From assembly GCA_001580565.1 (NCBI GenBank), contig LRBF01000242.1, positions 1 to 45,372 of the forward strand: 45,372 nucleotides of DNA. Direction: 5' to 3'. Within the stretch, counting starts at the first letter, position 1. Each line of letters opens with the position of its first letter. The notes beneath the pieces were generated by a model, which saw only the letters and a program-made list of their open reading frames with translations, was not told the DNA's origin and ran no database searches. Source of the stretch: Caballeronia megalochromosomata (GTDB lineage: Bacteria; Pseudomonadota; Gammaproteobacteria; Burkholderiales; Burkholderiaceae). This document shows, piece after piece, positions 1 through 9,066 of the stretch. The translations under genes were made by a program, and so were the position numbers.

Positions 1-260
1 TGACCCGGTAGTGACATGACGCACCAGTTCGAACTAACGGCGGGGACTGCGTGGATTAGGTCTAGCCTGTTCGCATTATACAGCCTCTCGGCTGCCTCAA
101 TGTGGCGACAACATCGTCGATGAGCGCCACGCCGCAAGATGTTACAGACCAAGCGATTCGGCTGCTCCCGCAAAACCGTTTTACCGAGGAGGACAAGTGA
201 TAACTTGCGACAGCGAGACACCGCTACAAGGTTAGCAAAAAATCCTTTAAGGGATCGAGT

Positions 261-3200
261 ATGTGGAACACATCCGTTAAGTTTATGCTTGTTCTTATCG
301 TTAGTTTTTCGATAAACGGCGAAAAACTTGGATCCGCTATTTCCGAGTCTGAAAGTTTTCGCTCGTTCGCGCGACCTGAACTTCAGACCGTAACAGGACA
401 CTCAGGACAGGTTGAGTCAATCGCGTTTTCTCCTGATGGCTTGCTCGTCGCGACTGGGGGAAGTGATTTTACGATTCGCTTATGGAATCGACAAACCCAT
501 CAACTAATTAAGGTACTATCGGGCCATGAAAAGGATGTGGAAGCTTTAGCCTTTTCGCCTGATAGTAAAAAACTTCTTTCGGGAAGCGCCGACAGGTCTG
601 CGCGAATATGGGACGTCGCGACCGGGCGACAATTGCTTGTCTTTAAAGAGCACAAAAGCATTGTTAAATATGTGAATTTCATCGAAAACGGAAGATTCGC
701 GATATCTGGGGATGATGCAATGGAAAGCACGATTCGCATTTGGAGCACTGAAACTGCGGCGCAGCGAACGTTAATTACCTTGGACACGCGTGCTCTTCTC
801 TATGTATTAAACAAAAATTACGAGGTGGCCACCGCCAATGATGAAGGATTCGTCCAAATTTGGAGTATTTCAACAGGAAAGGAGAGAAAGCATTTTGCTT
901 CGCAAAATACACAAATTGGTGCTTTGGCGTTTATTGACTCCCGTCACCTTTTAATAATATGCTCCTCCGGCGGTTTACTATGGGACACGAATGAAAAAGT
1001 TGCTCAGAAATTGAAAATACAAACACCGGAGAAAGTGGCATGGGCCTCATTCGATGAGAAATACGAAACGCTTCTACTTGCCAGTTGGGATGGAATTTTA
1101 ACTCAATGTAAGCCCATCAATAGCTGCAACTCTGTCTCGATGGGGATCGGCGACGGCGGAGCCATCGACGTTTTCGCGTTATCCTCCGACGGGAAGGAGT
1201 TGTTTACGGCGTTTGAAACTAACAATAAAGTATCAATTTGGAAAATCCAAGAAAATAAATGGGATGGCGATTTAGGAGGCCTAGATTTGCGAGTTACGTC
1301 TATTGCGGCATCCGACAACTGCGGAACGATTTTTGTTGGTGATTGGGGTCATGGCGTTTGGGGATGGAGTTTGAAGAGCGGCGCGCCTTACAGGGCGATG
1401 AGATTATCTTCCTCTGCGCATTTTTTAACGGCACAGGGTAAATTTGTCTTTAGCGTCGATTTCGACGATCACCTGACCATCATTGAATGTACTTCAGATT
1501 CCGCCATTCAACTTAGCAATAGCTATCCAAAAGGTGAGATTGATCAAATTACTCCGATGTCGGTCTCGCCTGATGGTGAAAAAATCATCGCAATCACTGG
1601 GAACGGCGCACTAATAAGCTATGATCGACGAACCGGTAAAATAGACTGGAAGCGACAACGGGACCTCGACCTCACCGATGTCCTTGGTTCCGATTACTCG
1701 AAAGACGGCGAAGCAATTTTAGTCTTCGGAAAAGATAGTATCGTTCGAATATATGACAAACATGGAATTTCGGTAAGGTCAATAAGAAATAAAAATGGTT
1801 ATGTTAATTCTGCGCGCTTTTCCCCTGATGGGAAGCGCATTATTGCTGGATTTGGCGACGGGGCAGTTCGTATATGGTCTGTTGAAACCGGTGAAGAGAC
1901 GGTTCGCTTAAACGGACACTCTGCGTCGATATCATCAGTTGCCTGGTCGCCCGACGGCGAGACAGTATTAACAGGATCGTCGGATACGACCGCCCGACTG
2001 TGGAATAGCGGGACCGGAGTTGAACTTCAGCGTCTGCAAGGTAACACTTTTTGGGTGACCTCCGTATCATTCTTCCAAAATGGACGCATGATGATCGTAG
2101 GTAGCGCTGATGGAGCAGCTCGAATTTGGACACGTGGAGAAAATCGCGAGCTAGCGAGTCTTGTGACATTTGATCAAAACAATTGGCTATTATCTTCACC
2201 CGCAGGGCACTTCGACACTAATTCTATCGATGGTGCCAGGAACATCCAGTGGCTGATGCCTGATGACCCATATCGCCCGATGACCGCTGAGATTTTTATG
2301 CGGGACTATTACGAACCGAGGCTGTTGCCACGCTTGCTGGCCGGAGGGGAGAAGGCGTTTCAACAAGTGCGCAACTTGTCCGAGTTAAACCGGGTCCAGC
2401 CGACTGTGAAGATTTTGTCAATTCAGCGGGGAACGGTCTCGAACGAAGCCTTTGTCGATGTGTCTGTGACCGGGAAGGTCGACTCGTCGCAGCGAAACGG
2501 TAAGACGGTAACTGGGGCATACGATCTAAGGCTTTTTCGAAATGGTCAACTCGTCGCACAGTGGCCGAAACCGCCAAATTACGTGGGTGGTGCGCAGGCG
2601 GACATCGCGAGTTGGCGCAAGAATGCTTTAGTAGTGGGGCCTGGGACGCCACCTTTCGTACACCGCTTTGCGGTGCAACTTGCTAGCGAGAATAAGGGCC
2701 GGCCAGTGGTATTTTCGGCCTATGCATTTAATGAGGATCGCGTAAAGAGCGCGACGGTGACTGGTCGCAGTTTCACTGTACCTTTGGACGTGGTGCGCAA
2801 GAGACCTCGGGCCTACGTGATCACGGTGGGAATCAATGCGTATCAAAATCCGGGGCGCGATCTTGAGTATGCCGTGAAAGATGCACGGGCTTTGGGGTCA
2901 GCGTTGAAGGCGATAAAAGGCTACGACGTTTTATTGGTTTCCCTGCTCTCTGAGCGAGCAGGGATCGGTGGTGATGCCGCGACTAAGGACCAGGCGACCA
3001 AGGGAAACATCCGCGCAGTGTTGGAACTGCTTTCGGGTCATGGCGAGATGGAGCGCCAGCGGCTCGAACATACGATTGGCGTCGGAATCGACAAGCTGTC
3101 CAAGGTCAATCCAGACGATCTGGTCATTCTTGCATTTTCCGGTCACGGGCATACAGAGCAGGACGGCAGGTTCTATCTACTTCCCTCAGACTCCGGCACA

Positions 3201-3740
3201 AACGATACGATCGCCCCCGAGGATTTGCCGAAATTAATCTCAAGCGAGGAACTGAGCCAATGGCTCCGAGAGGCAGATGCCGGCCAAATGGTCATGATCC
3301 TCGATACCTGTCATGCAGCCGGCGCGACTGTCAATGGAGAGGGCGAATTCAAGCCTGGACCGATGGGAGATCGCGGTTTGGGTCAACTTGCATATGATAA
3401 GGGTATGCGGATCCTCGCTGCGACCCAAGCTGGCGATGTCGCGCTGGAAAGCGAGAAAGTCGGGGAAGGGCTACTGACCTACGCGTTGGTACATGATGGA
3501 CTTGACCTGCGAAAGGCCGATCTGAATGGCGACGGAATAATTACTCTGGAGGAGTGGCTGAGATACGGAGAAAGCCGAGTACCCTCGCTATACCAGGAAA
3601 TCCATGACGGCAAACTGGCGCTGGCTCGCAAGGGCGAGATAATCACAGCAAAGGAGCTTGAGGATCCTCTAAATCGGGCACAAACACCTGAACTGTTCGA
3701 CTTCCATAAAGCTGTAAATACCGTCGTCCTGCGCGATTAA
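261..3740 (+). CDS. Exported WD40-repeat protein with C-terminal caspase-like (peptidase C14) domain
   Basis: The 1159-residue protein opens with a hydrophobic segment after Lys7 (FMLVLIVSFSI), which looks like a signal peptide. WD40 repeats follow from about residue 45 to 640 (for example GHSGQVESIAFSPDG, GSADRSARIWD and GSSDTTARLWN), probably two beta-propellers with a degenerate middle. A linker leads to a caspase-fold domain from about residue 848 (RPRAYVITVGINAY). The predicted catalytic dyad is His962 in SGHGHTEQDG and Cys1017 in DTCHAAG, so the protease looks intact. Family knowledge: bacterial C14 proteases fused to WD40 sensors are thought to act in regulated proteolysis or cell-death-like responses; the substrate is unknown. 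The first two thirds are clearly AT-richer than the last third (from about 2280), suggesting a mosaic origin. The start is ATG at 261, with AAGGGA upstream. The domain call is firm; periplasmic location is inferred. Confidence 0.9.
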   Translation: MWNTSVKFMLVLIVSFSINGEKLGSAISESESFRSFARPELQTVTGHSGQVESIAFSPDGLLVATGGSDFTIRLWNRQTHQLIKVLSGHEKDVEALAFSPDSKKLLSGSADRSARIWDVATGRQLLVFKEHKSIVKYVNFIENGRFAISGDDAMESTIRIWSTETAAQRTLITLDTRALLYVLNKNYEVATANDEGFVQIWSISTGKERKHFASQNTQIGALAFIDSRHLLIICSSGGLLWDTNEKVAQKLKIQTPEKVAWASFDEKYETLLLASWDGILTQCKPINSCNSVSMGIGDGGAIDVFALSSDGKELFTAFETNNKVSIWKIQENKWDGDLGGLDLRVTSIAASDNCGTIFVGDWGHGVWGWSLKSGAPYRAMRLSSSAHFLTAQGKFVFSVDFDDHLTIIECTSDSAIQLSNSYPKGEIDQITPMSVSPDGEKIIAITGNGALISYDRRTGKIDWKRQRDLDLTDVLGSDYSKDGEAILVFGKDSIVRIYDKHGISVRSIRNKNGYVNSARFSPDGKRIIAGFGDGAVRIWSVETGEETVRLNGHSASISSVAWSPDGETVLTGSSDTTARLWNSGTGVELQRLQGNTFWVTSVSFFQNGRMMIVGSADGAARIWTRGENRELASLVTFDQNNWLLSSPAGHFDTNSIDGARNIQWLMPDDPYRPMTAEIFMRDYYEPRLLPRLLAGGEKAFQQVRNLSELNRVQPTVKILSIQRGTVSNEAFVDVSVTGKVDSSQRNGKTVTGAYDLRLFRNGQLVAQWPKPPNYVGGAQADIASWRKNALVVGPGTPPFVHRFAVQLASENKGRPVVFSAYAFNEDRVKSATVTGRSFTVPLDVVRKRPRAYVITVGINAYQNPGRDLEYAVKDARALGSALKAIKGYDVLLVSLLSERAGIGGDAATKDQATKGNIRAVLELLSGHGEMERQRLEHTIGVGIDKLSKVNPDDLVILAFSGHGHTEQDGRFYLLPSDSGTNDTIAPEDLPKLISSEELSQWLREADAGQMVMILDTCHAAGATVNGEGEFKPGPMGDRGLGQLAYDKGMRILAATQAGDVALESEKVGEGLLTYALVHDGLDLRKADLNGDGIITLEEWLRYGESRVPSLYQEIHDGKLALARKGEIITAKELEDPLNRAQTPELFDFHKAVNTVVLRD

Positions 3741-3924
3741 TTGGTTCCCGTTTTCCAACAAGTGGCGCAATCCACGATCGTTTCATGCTCCGAGTTGCCC
3801 CATCGGCCAAAAGGAGCGGAACAGATGAGACGATCAGCACAGAACAAGTTGCGGGTCGTGGCAGTGTGCGTCGCCCCCGTCATCGAACAGCGGTTGCGTT
3901 TGTGGGCAGAGGCCTCCGCAGCGG

Positions 3925-4077
3925 ATGATCGAGGAAGGCATCGACGTGATGGAAGAAATCTGGCTGTCGTCGGACACGCTGGCCAAGTTTCGAAATGGGG
4001 ATTTGCCGGAGCTGCTCGCTGCATACAGCACGACCTCGGATCTGTTCGACCTGGATGCGGCTGATGCTGCCTTGTAG
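3925..4077 (+). CDS. Possible small protein, 50 aa, acidic
   Basis: A 50-codon frame begins MIEEGIDVMEEIWLSSDTLA and ends DLDAADAAL before TAG. The composition is acidic and the codon use looks coding. An overlapping frame beginning at 3825 (MRRSAQNKLRVVAVCVAPV) reads into the same region and might be its frameshifted 5' part, in which case this is the tail of a broken gene. No family is recognised. It sits between the caspase-like gene and the HU gene. Confidence 0.35.
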   Translation: MIEEGIDVMEEIWLSSDTLAKFRNGDLPELLAAYSTTSDLFDLDAADAAL

Positions 4078-4150
4078 AGGCAGCGGTTCTGCGTTTCCGT
4101 AGCGATTCGGTAAGATCGGGTTCGTTTTCAATAGAGAGGAAGAGAAGTCC

Positions 4151-4429
4151 ATGAACAAGCAGGAACTGATTGACGCTGTGGCATTCGAAGCCGGCACGAG
4201 CAAAATCGCCGCGGAGGAGACCATCAATGCGGTGTTTGAGACGATTTCGAAAGCGCTGGCTGCGGGCGACACCATTCAACTGATCCGCTTTGGATCGTTC
4301 GGGACCGGCGAACGCGCTGCCCGGACCGGTCGGAATCCGCAGACAGGGGAGACGATTGAGATTGCTGCGGCCAAAACAGTCAAGTTCACGGCAGGTAAGG
4401 CCTTCAAGGACGCCGTCAATCACTCGTGA
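4151..4429 (+). CDS. HU-family DNA-binding protein
   Basis: This 92-residue protein has the full HU/IHF plan. An N-terminal helical dimerisation part (MNKQELIDAVAFEAG) is followed by the GSFG turn and the DNA-contacting arm with the conserved GRNPQTGE. A C-terminal helix (FTAGKAFKDAVN) ends it. The length is normal for HU (about 90 aa). HU proteins bind and bend DNA without strict sequence specificity as homo- or heterodimers in the nucleoid. The ATG start is supported by a purine-rich GAGGAAGAGAAG stretch just upstream. It stands alone. Its place beside mobile debris suggests an accessory HU copy rather than the core hupB, but that is inference. Confidence 0.93.
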   Translation: MNKQELIDAVAFEAGTSKIAAEETINAVFETISKALAAGDTIQLIRFGSFGTGERAARTGRNPQTGETIEIAAAKTVKFTAGKAFKDAVNHS

Positions 4430-4459
4430 GAGAAGGCAGATTGGTTCCCCGCCGCCACG

Positions 4460-4663
4460 TCAAAAGAGTTGATCGTCCAACGGTCGTAGGTTGTTCAGCT
4501 TGACTGCCGTGAGACGTTCCGTCCCGTCCGGGTGGATGGATCGGATCATGATGCGCTGCCCACGTGCTTCACCCAACACCTCGACGATGCGGTCTTCATA
4601 GCGCACGAGGGTCCCACGTGGCGGATTGCGTTTCATGCGGCGGGCACCAGTCGTTGAGGGCAT
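4460..4663 (-). CDS. Small hypothetical protein, 67 aa
   Basis: A compact basic protein containing GTLVRYEDRIVEVLG, then MIRSIHPDGTERLTAVKL and ending NNLRPLDDQLF. The pattern of short beta strands looks like a small SH3-like or barrel domain. Similar N-terminal modules occur in Mu/Tn7-type transposases, so it could be a transposase relic; this is only a resemblance. The start could be ATG at 4663 or the internal ATG at 4636 (MKRNPPRG). It is convergent with the HU gene and divergent from the truncated SET gene. Confidence 0.5.
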   Translation of the reverse strand: MPSTTGARRMKRNPPRGTLVRYEDRIVEVLGEARGQRIMIRSIHPDGTERLTAVKLNNLRPLDDQLF

Positions 4664-4767
4664 GGGCGGGTATAAGCGGCTGCGTCGTTCGCGTTATGCC
4701 AAGGCGCGGTGCGCGTGCCAGCGTGTCGTTAGATCGTCACTTCACAGCCACAGGGAAGGGTAGGGTC

Positions 4768-4932
4768 ATGCGCCGTATCGTTGTACGTTCTTCGCCCGTC
4801 CATGGACTCGGCGTCTTTGCGCTCACCCGGATTCGTGCCGGTGAGAAGATCTTGGAATACAAGGGGAAGCTCGTGTCCTGGCGAGAAGCGCAGCACCGAT
4901 ACGCGCGATCGGCGGCCGAACTCCACTTTTGA
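4768..4932 (+). pseudogene. SET-domain protein, truncated after the N-terminal part
   Basis: Fifty-four codons begin MRRIVVRSSPVHGLGVFA and continue to ILEYKGKLVSWREAQHRY, then stop at TGA. This is the recognisable opening of a bacterial SET-domain protein: the S-x-I-HGLGVFA strand and the E-Y-x-G element. The catalytic and cofactor motifs (NHSC and the terminal tyrosine) are missing, and no frame downstream supplies them. It is therefore a 3'-truncated, presumably inactive relic of a lysine methyltransferase-like gene. The break lies just before IS66 debris, so a transposition-linked deletion is likely. Confidence 0.65.
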
Positions 4933-5079
4933 AAGACAGGCGCGTTCGAGTGTGTCTGTTTCAAGGCCGCTGCGCGATCGGGCCGGCTTGCTCGCTCGCG
5001 TTCGGTTTCATCGGGGCGCCACGCTTTGAGCAAAAAGTTCTGCTTCTCGTGTGTCCAGGGTTCTGGCAGACTGGTCTGC

Positions 5080-5438
5080 ATGAACTCGCCTGCCGACCTC
5101 GACGACCTCAGTCCAGAGCAATTGCGTGCCCTTGCAGCGCAATTGCTCGCCGAGGTCCACGCGAAGGGCCAGGAGGTGACGGAGAAACGCAGGAAGTCGA
5201 TGGAGTTGGAACGGGAGCTGCATTACCGGCAAACTCGCATCGACCAACTGACTCACGAGATCTCCGTCCTCAGGCGCTAGCAGTTTGGCCGGCGCAGCGA
5301 GCAGCTCAACAACGAACAGATGAGCCTGCTTGACGAGGCTATCTGAAAGACATTCAGACACGCCTACCGACCCACAGGGCAAGCGACATCGATGCATTGC
5401 TGCATCACAACTGGCAGCCTCTCACATCTGCCGCCTAG
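5080..5438 (+). pseudogene. IS66 TnpC relic: N- and C-terminal ends joined by a large internal deletion
   Basis: From ATG 5080 the reading frame gives the leucine-zipper-like start of an IS66 TnpC (MNSPADLDDLSPEQLRALAA, then RIDQLTHEISVLRR). It hits a TAG at 5278 and continues in frame as QFGRRSEQLNNEQMSLLDEA to TGA 5344. Immediately after, in another frame from about 5346, the typical TnpC C-terminus appears (DIQTRLPTHRASDIDALLHH, then NWQPLTSAA) and ends at TAG 5436. About 400 codons holding the DDE core are absent. It differs in subgroup from the IS66 at 17.2 kb. I could not identify terminal repeats. Confidence 0.75.
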
Positions 5439-5753
5439 CCCATCGTTCGTCAAGACGGGTTCGCTGGACTTACAGACTAAGTGCTTTGCACTTAAGAAGA
5501 TGCCCGTCATGCCGATAACCAGAGATCGCTGATCTCCCGGAGTGGCAAAGCGCTCGATAGCTGATGTTGTTCAAGACATGATCTGTCCGATTCGCCTGGC
5601 ACAATCGCTTACATGACACGTTTGCGCGTATCTTGAAGTGAATCAGAGAGCGAGGTGGTTCGTCCGACACCGCACGGTCTGCCGGGCGAATGCATGTTGG
5701 CCGATCATCCGTTTCACGAAAACACAAAATCACAAAAACAACGGAACGAGTAG
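5439..5753. other. Intergenic leader upstream of the six-gene operon
   Basis: No supported gene lies in these 315 bases between the IS66 relic and the first operon gene. The operon promoter should be here or in the relic. No convincing -35/-10 pair could be fixed by eye. The last 60 bases are A-rich and carry GGAACGAG ahead of the ATG at 5754. Confidence 0.5.
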
Positions 5754-7043
5754 ATGAGTCTGTGCTGGGGGCTTCTCGGCCCGGAAACGCTGGTGACCGA
5801 ACGTCGCACGCGTACGTTGAATCTTGGTGCATCGGTTCGAGCCTTCAACGAATTGGCCGTTCCCGGCCTGGGCGGCGCATGGTACGCGAAGCAACTGTTT
5901 CTCGCCGCGCTCGGCGTGCGCGTCGCGGAGACCGCGCGACGAAAGCGCGTCAAGGTGACAAACATCGAAGCAGCCAACGCCATCGAGGCGATCGCATGCT
6001 GGATGGGCTTCGCCCGCAACGGCCATGCGCCCGACGCTCGCCTTCGAGGACATCGCAAACTCGAAGGCATGACGGGTCTGACGTTCGCGCAGGTGCGCAG
6101 GTCCGGCTTCTATGTCAGTCAGCCGATGCGCATGTCGATCGTCCAGGCGTTGCCCGCGCTCGGAATTGTCGAAGCGGGCGCCAGCCGCTTCAACGCGTTT
6201 CGCAGCACGCCGCTCGCCGATGCCTTGCTCGAGGCGCAGGCGAGCGCATTTGAACCGTGTCACTACAGTCGCGGCGTGATCGAGTATCTCGTGCACTGGA
6301 TCCAGAGCGGCGATTGCCTGACCGACAAGGCACAGCTTCGCGAAGCATTGTCGCCGCTTGCTCCCATGACGCCCGATGCCCGCGCGATCATCGAGCAGCA
6401 ATTGCTCGTCAGCGGCGATCGCGCCCCCGATAGCCAGCAGGAACGCCGCGGCGCGGCGCTGCGCTGGGTCGAAGCGGTGCGCCGGAATCAGGCGAGCGAG
6501 CCCAGGTGGGAGCAACGCCCGCACGAGCACATCAGCGAGCCTCACTGGTCCGACCTTCGCGCCGGCGCGCGGTTCTTTCTCGCACGCGACGCGGCGCTCG
6601 AGGCACTCGATGCGATTGAAGCTCATATCGGCAACAGCGGCGGCGCGCAGCGCTTCGTGCTCGGCGACGCGCTTCCCGAACGGGTCGCGAACCGGCTGGA
6701 CGCGCTGCAAGCCGCCGCCCGTCGCTTCATCGACGAACGTCACCACGACGCCGATGCGAATGAGTTCTGTCAGCAGTGCGCGGAGTCCGACCGGACCGAA
6801 CGCCTCGCCGCGATCGTAACGCGCGATGAACGCGTGTTGCGGCTCAGGTCGCGCGAAATCGTCCCTGGACCGGCGTTTCGTGGCGCGATGACGCCCGCGA
6901 GCGCGGCCGATCCCGACGAGCCCGTCCCGTACTCGCACGCGCAGGGCACGTGGCCCGAAGGCATCTCCTATCGCATTCGCAATCTGTTCCTGCTGAACGC
7001 CGATCTGCGCGGCGAGCTGGATCAGTGGCTAGCCACACAATAA
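5754..7043 (+). CDS. Operon gene 1: unrecognised 429-aa protein
   Basis: This gene opens the six-gene operon. The protein begins MSLCWGLLGPETLVTERRTR and is soluble, with no signal peptide or membrane segment. It is rich in Ala and Arg and mostly helical by composition. A segment ASVRAFNELAVPGLGGAWYA near residues 28-47 is reminiscent of DUF6361-like partners of helicase/PLD loci, but this is a memory-level resemblance and not a domain call. The C-terminal part has an Arg-rich stretch (RDERVLRLRSREI) and ends in LRGELDQWLATQ. A 13-base gap separates it from the Tdp1-like gene. Its role may be substrate recognition or scaffolding for the next two proteins; no function can be assigned from sequence. 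The start ATG 5754 follows GGAACGAG. Confidence 0.8.
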   Translation: MSLCWGLLGPETLVTERRTRTLNLGASVRAFNELAVPGLGGAWYAKQLFLAALGVRVAETARRKRVKVTNIEAANAIEAIACWMGFARNGHAPDARLRGHRKLEGMTGLTFAQVRRSGFYVSQPMRMSIVQALPALGIVEAGASRFNAFRSTPLADALLEAQASAFEPCHYSRGVIEYLVHWIQSGDCLTDKAQLREALSPLAPMTPDARAIIEQQLLVSGDRAPDSQQERRGAALRWVEAVRRNQASEPRWEQRPHEHISEPHWSDLRAGARFFLARDAALEALDAIEAHIGNSGGAQRFVLGDALPERVANRLDALQAAARRFIDERHHDADANEFCQQCAESDRTERLAAIVTRDERVLRLRSREIVPGPAFRGAMTPASAADPDEPVPYSHAQGTWPEGISYRIRNLFLLNADLRGELDQWLATQ

Positions 7044-7056
7044 GACGGAAGGCGAC

Positions 7057-9066
7057 ATGAACACGAAGGAAAAATCCGCGAGGCGACTTTCGCTGACGCA
7101 GCACTTCAATGCGCCCGATGCATGGATCGGGCACTTCGGCTGGCTGTGCGGCTACTCCGCCGACGCGCCGTTCATGGACGACGCGATCGAGCGCTTCACG
7201 GGTCAGAGCCACGCGCGGCGCGCCGAGAGCGGCCGCATCTCGCTCGCCATGATGCTCGACCCGGGCAATCCGATGCTGTCCGTGCTCGACGTTCCCGGAT
7301 TGATGCACCTGCCCATGCGCGCGGATGTGCCGCGGCGTTTCCGACTGTTGCACGCGAAGGTCGCGCTGCTCGGATATCGCCATCCGACGGATGCGTCGCA
7401 GTGGCTCGTGCGGCTCATTGTGTCGACCGGCAACTGGACCCGGCAGACGCTCGAAGAAAGTCTCGACCTCGCGTTTACCGTGGACGTGTCGAGCGCCGCC
7501 ATCGCGGCGAACGCGGACGACCTACGGCAGAACTGCGCCGACATCCACGCGGCGTGGCGACTCATGCAATACCTGAAGCCCGACTTCGATTGCCGCCTGA
7601 TCGCGTCGCCGGGCGAAGCCGCCGATGCGGATGCGCTGCTGAGCGGCTGGATCGCCGCGTGCGCGAAAGCGGCGGGCGGCGAGCCCGCGCGATTCATCGA
7701 CAATCGCAAGAATTCCTTGCTCGCACAGTTGCCCCGCAAGGTCAATCGGGCGACGGACGGCGGAAAGTGCAACCGACTCGCGATGGGCTCCGGTTTTTTC
7801 GAGTCCGCCGCGAACGGCGCGACGCCGCAAGCATTGCTGAAGATCATCGAGACACTCGTGGAGAGCGAGCAGATCATGAAGGGCTGCAAGATCGATCTGT
7901 TCGTCAATCCTCACGCATGTCAGGCCGTCGCGCAATCGACGGGGGAACTCGCGCGGCGCGGCGTGACGGTGCGCCGCGCGCCCACGCCCGCCGATGTATT
8001 CGGCGCGAGCAGCGAGAACCCGCGCACCTTGCACGCCAAGTTTCTCTTCGCGGCAAGCAGACGCGACGGCTCCAACGATTGCAGGCGCGCGTGGCTCTAT
8101 CTGGGCTCCGGCAATCTGACCAAGCCCGGCTTCACCTCGGCGGCGAGCCCGGGCGTCGGCAATCTCGAAGCCGGCGTGGTCTTTGCCGCCCCGGGGCTGT
8201 ACTGGAGCGCGAAACGGGGCGTGCCGGCCGCGCGGGTCGTCAGCAACGTGCTGCCGATCGATCCGCACGCTCCCGTCATGGACGAAGCCGCGCTGAGTGC
8301 CGGACAGGACATGCCCGAGCGGCCGCCTGCGTATCTGGCCTCGCCGATCGCCTGGATGACCGCGTGCAGCGTGGATGACGCACAGGCGGGTGGTTCTGTC
8401 GAGTTGCGTCCGTCCGAACCGATGAACAGCGTGCCCGGGCTCGTCGTGCTCGACCGCAACGAGCAAGCGTGCGTGCGCTCGGCGAGCGGCTTCGCGTGGC
8501 AGGGAGAGCGCCCGCGCATGGTGAATGTGCGATGGACTGAAAGCGGCGACGTGCGTCACGCGCTCGTGCCCGTGCTCGATGAATTCGGCCGCGTGGCGGC
8601 GACGTCGCTGTCGGCGCTCGATATCGACGAAGTGTGGTGGCAGCTTGCGAACTTTCCGCTGGCGCCGGATCAGGACACCCCGGACCCGTACGGCGAAGGC
8701 GTCGACGCCGCGGGCGTCTCGGGCGTGAACGCATCGGCCGCGGCGGGCCGGACTTATCCCATCCGCCAGGTCATGGAACTCGTCGAGAACGTCGCGCAGC
8801 GGCAGACGTGTATCGACCAGGCGGACTGGAATGCGTGGTGCAACCGGCTCGAACAGACTTTGAGCCGCGCCGCGAGCCGGCCGGGCGTTGCCGCTTTCGC
8901 GCAGCTCGACCTCAATCCGCTCGCGCCGTTGCGCGCACGGCCGTTCAGGCCGCCGTTCGCGGAAACCGCCGTCGACGAACCCGGTGCGCGCTACGAGGCG
9001 GTGCTGAAAAGAATCGAGGAAGCGTGGGGCATCGAATCGTGCGGGACTTTGGGGAGCATGGTGTGA
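7057..9066 (+). CDS. Operon gene 2: PLD-superfamily protein with two Tdp1-like HxK...N motifs
   Basis: The 669-residue protein carries two phospholipase-D-superfamily active-site halves. The first is His99-x-Lys101 (LLHAKVALLG) with Asn126 in STGNWT. The second is His326-x-Lys328 (TLHAKFLFA) with Asn353 in LGSGNLTKPG. Each lacks the Asp of the classic HKD motif and has HxK followed about 25 residues later by Asn. That is the arrangement of tyrosyl-DNA phosphodiesterase 1 (HKN). Tdp1 enzymes remove protein or other adducts from DNA 3' ends; other PLD proteins are nucleases. The C-terminal 250 residues have no recognised domain. The start ATG 7057 follows GACGGAAGG. The gene overlaps the helicase start by 4 bases, so the two products are probably translationally coupled. 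No signal peptide is seen, so it should be cytoplasmic. Confidence 0.85.
   Translation: MNTKEKSARRLSLTQHFNAPDAWIGHFGWLCGYSADAPFMDDAIERFTGQSHARRAESGRISLAMMLDPGNPMLSVLDVPGLMHLPMRADVPRRFRLLHAKVALLGYRHPTDASQWLVRLIVSTGNWTRQTLEESLDLAFTVDVSSAAIAANADDLRQNCADIHAAWRLMQYLKPDFDCRLIASPGEAADADALLSGWIAACAKAAGGEPARFIDNRKNSLLAQLPRKVNRATDGGKCNRLAMGSGFFESAANGATPQALLKIIETLVESEQIMKGCKIDLFVNPHACQAVAQSTGELARRGVTVRRAPTPADVFGASSENPRTLHAKFLFAASRRDGSNDCRRAWLYLGSGNLTKPGFTSAASPGVGNLEAGVVFAAPGLYWSAKRGVPAARVVSNVLPIDPHAPVMDEAALSAGQDMPERPPAYLASPIAWMTACSVDDAQAGGSVELRPSEPMNSVPGLVVLDRNEQACVRSASGFAWQGERPRMVNVRWTESGDVRHALVPVLDEFGRVAATSLSALDIDEVWWQLANFPLAPDQDTPDPYGEGVDAAGVSGVNASAAAGRTYPIRQVMELVENVAQRQTCIDQADWNAWCNRLEQTLSRAASRPGVAAFAQLDLNPLAPLRARPFRPPFAETAVDEPGARYEAVLKRIEEAWGIESCGTLGSMV

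Noticed and set aside
5730..6938. Long minus-strand open frame (402 codons) opposite operon gene 1
   Set aside because: High-GC antisense shadow: the plus-strand gene fits the operon spacing, and the minus-strand protein is Arg-rich without family features.
8634..9062. Upstream extension of the helicase frame
   Set aside because: It lies entirely within the PLD gene in another frame; GTG 9063 in a 4-base overlap is a typical coupled start and the protein then begins properly.
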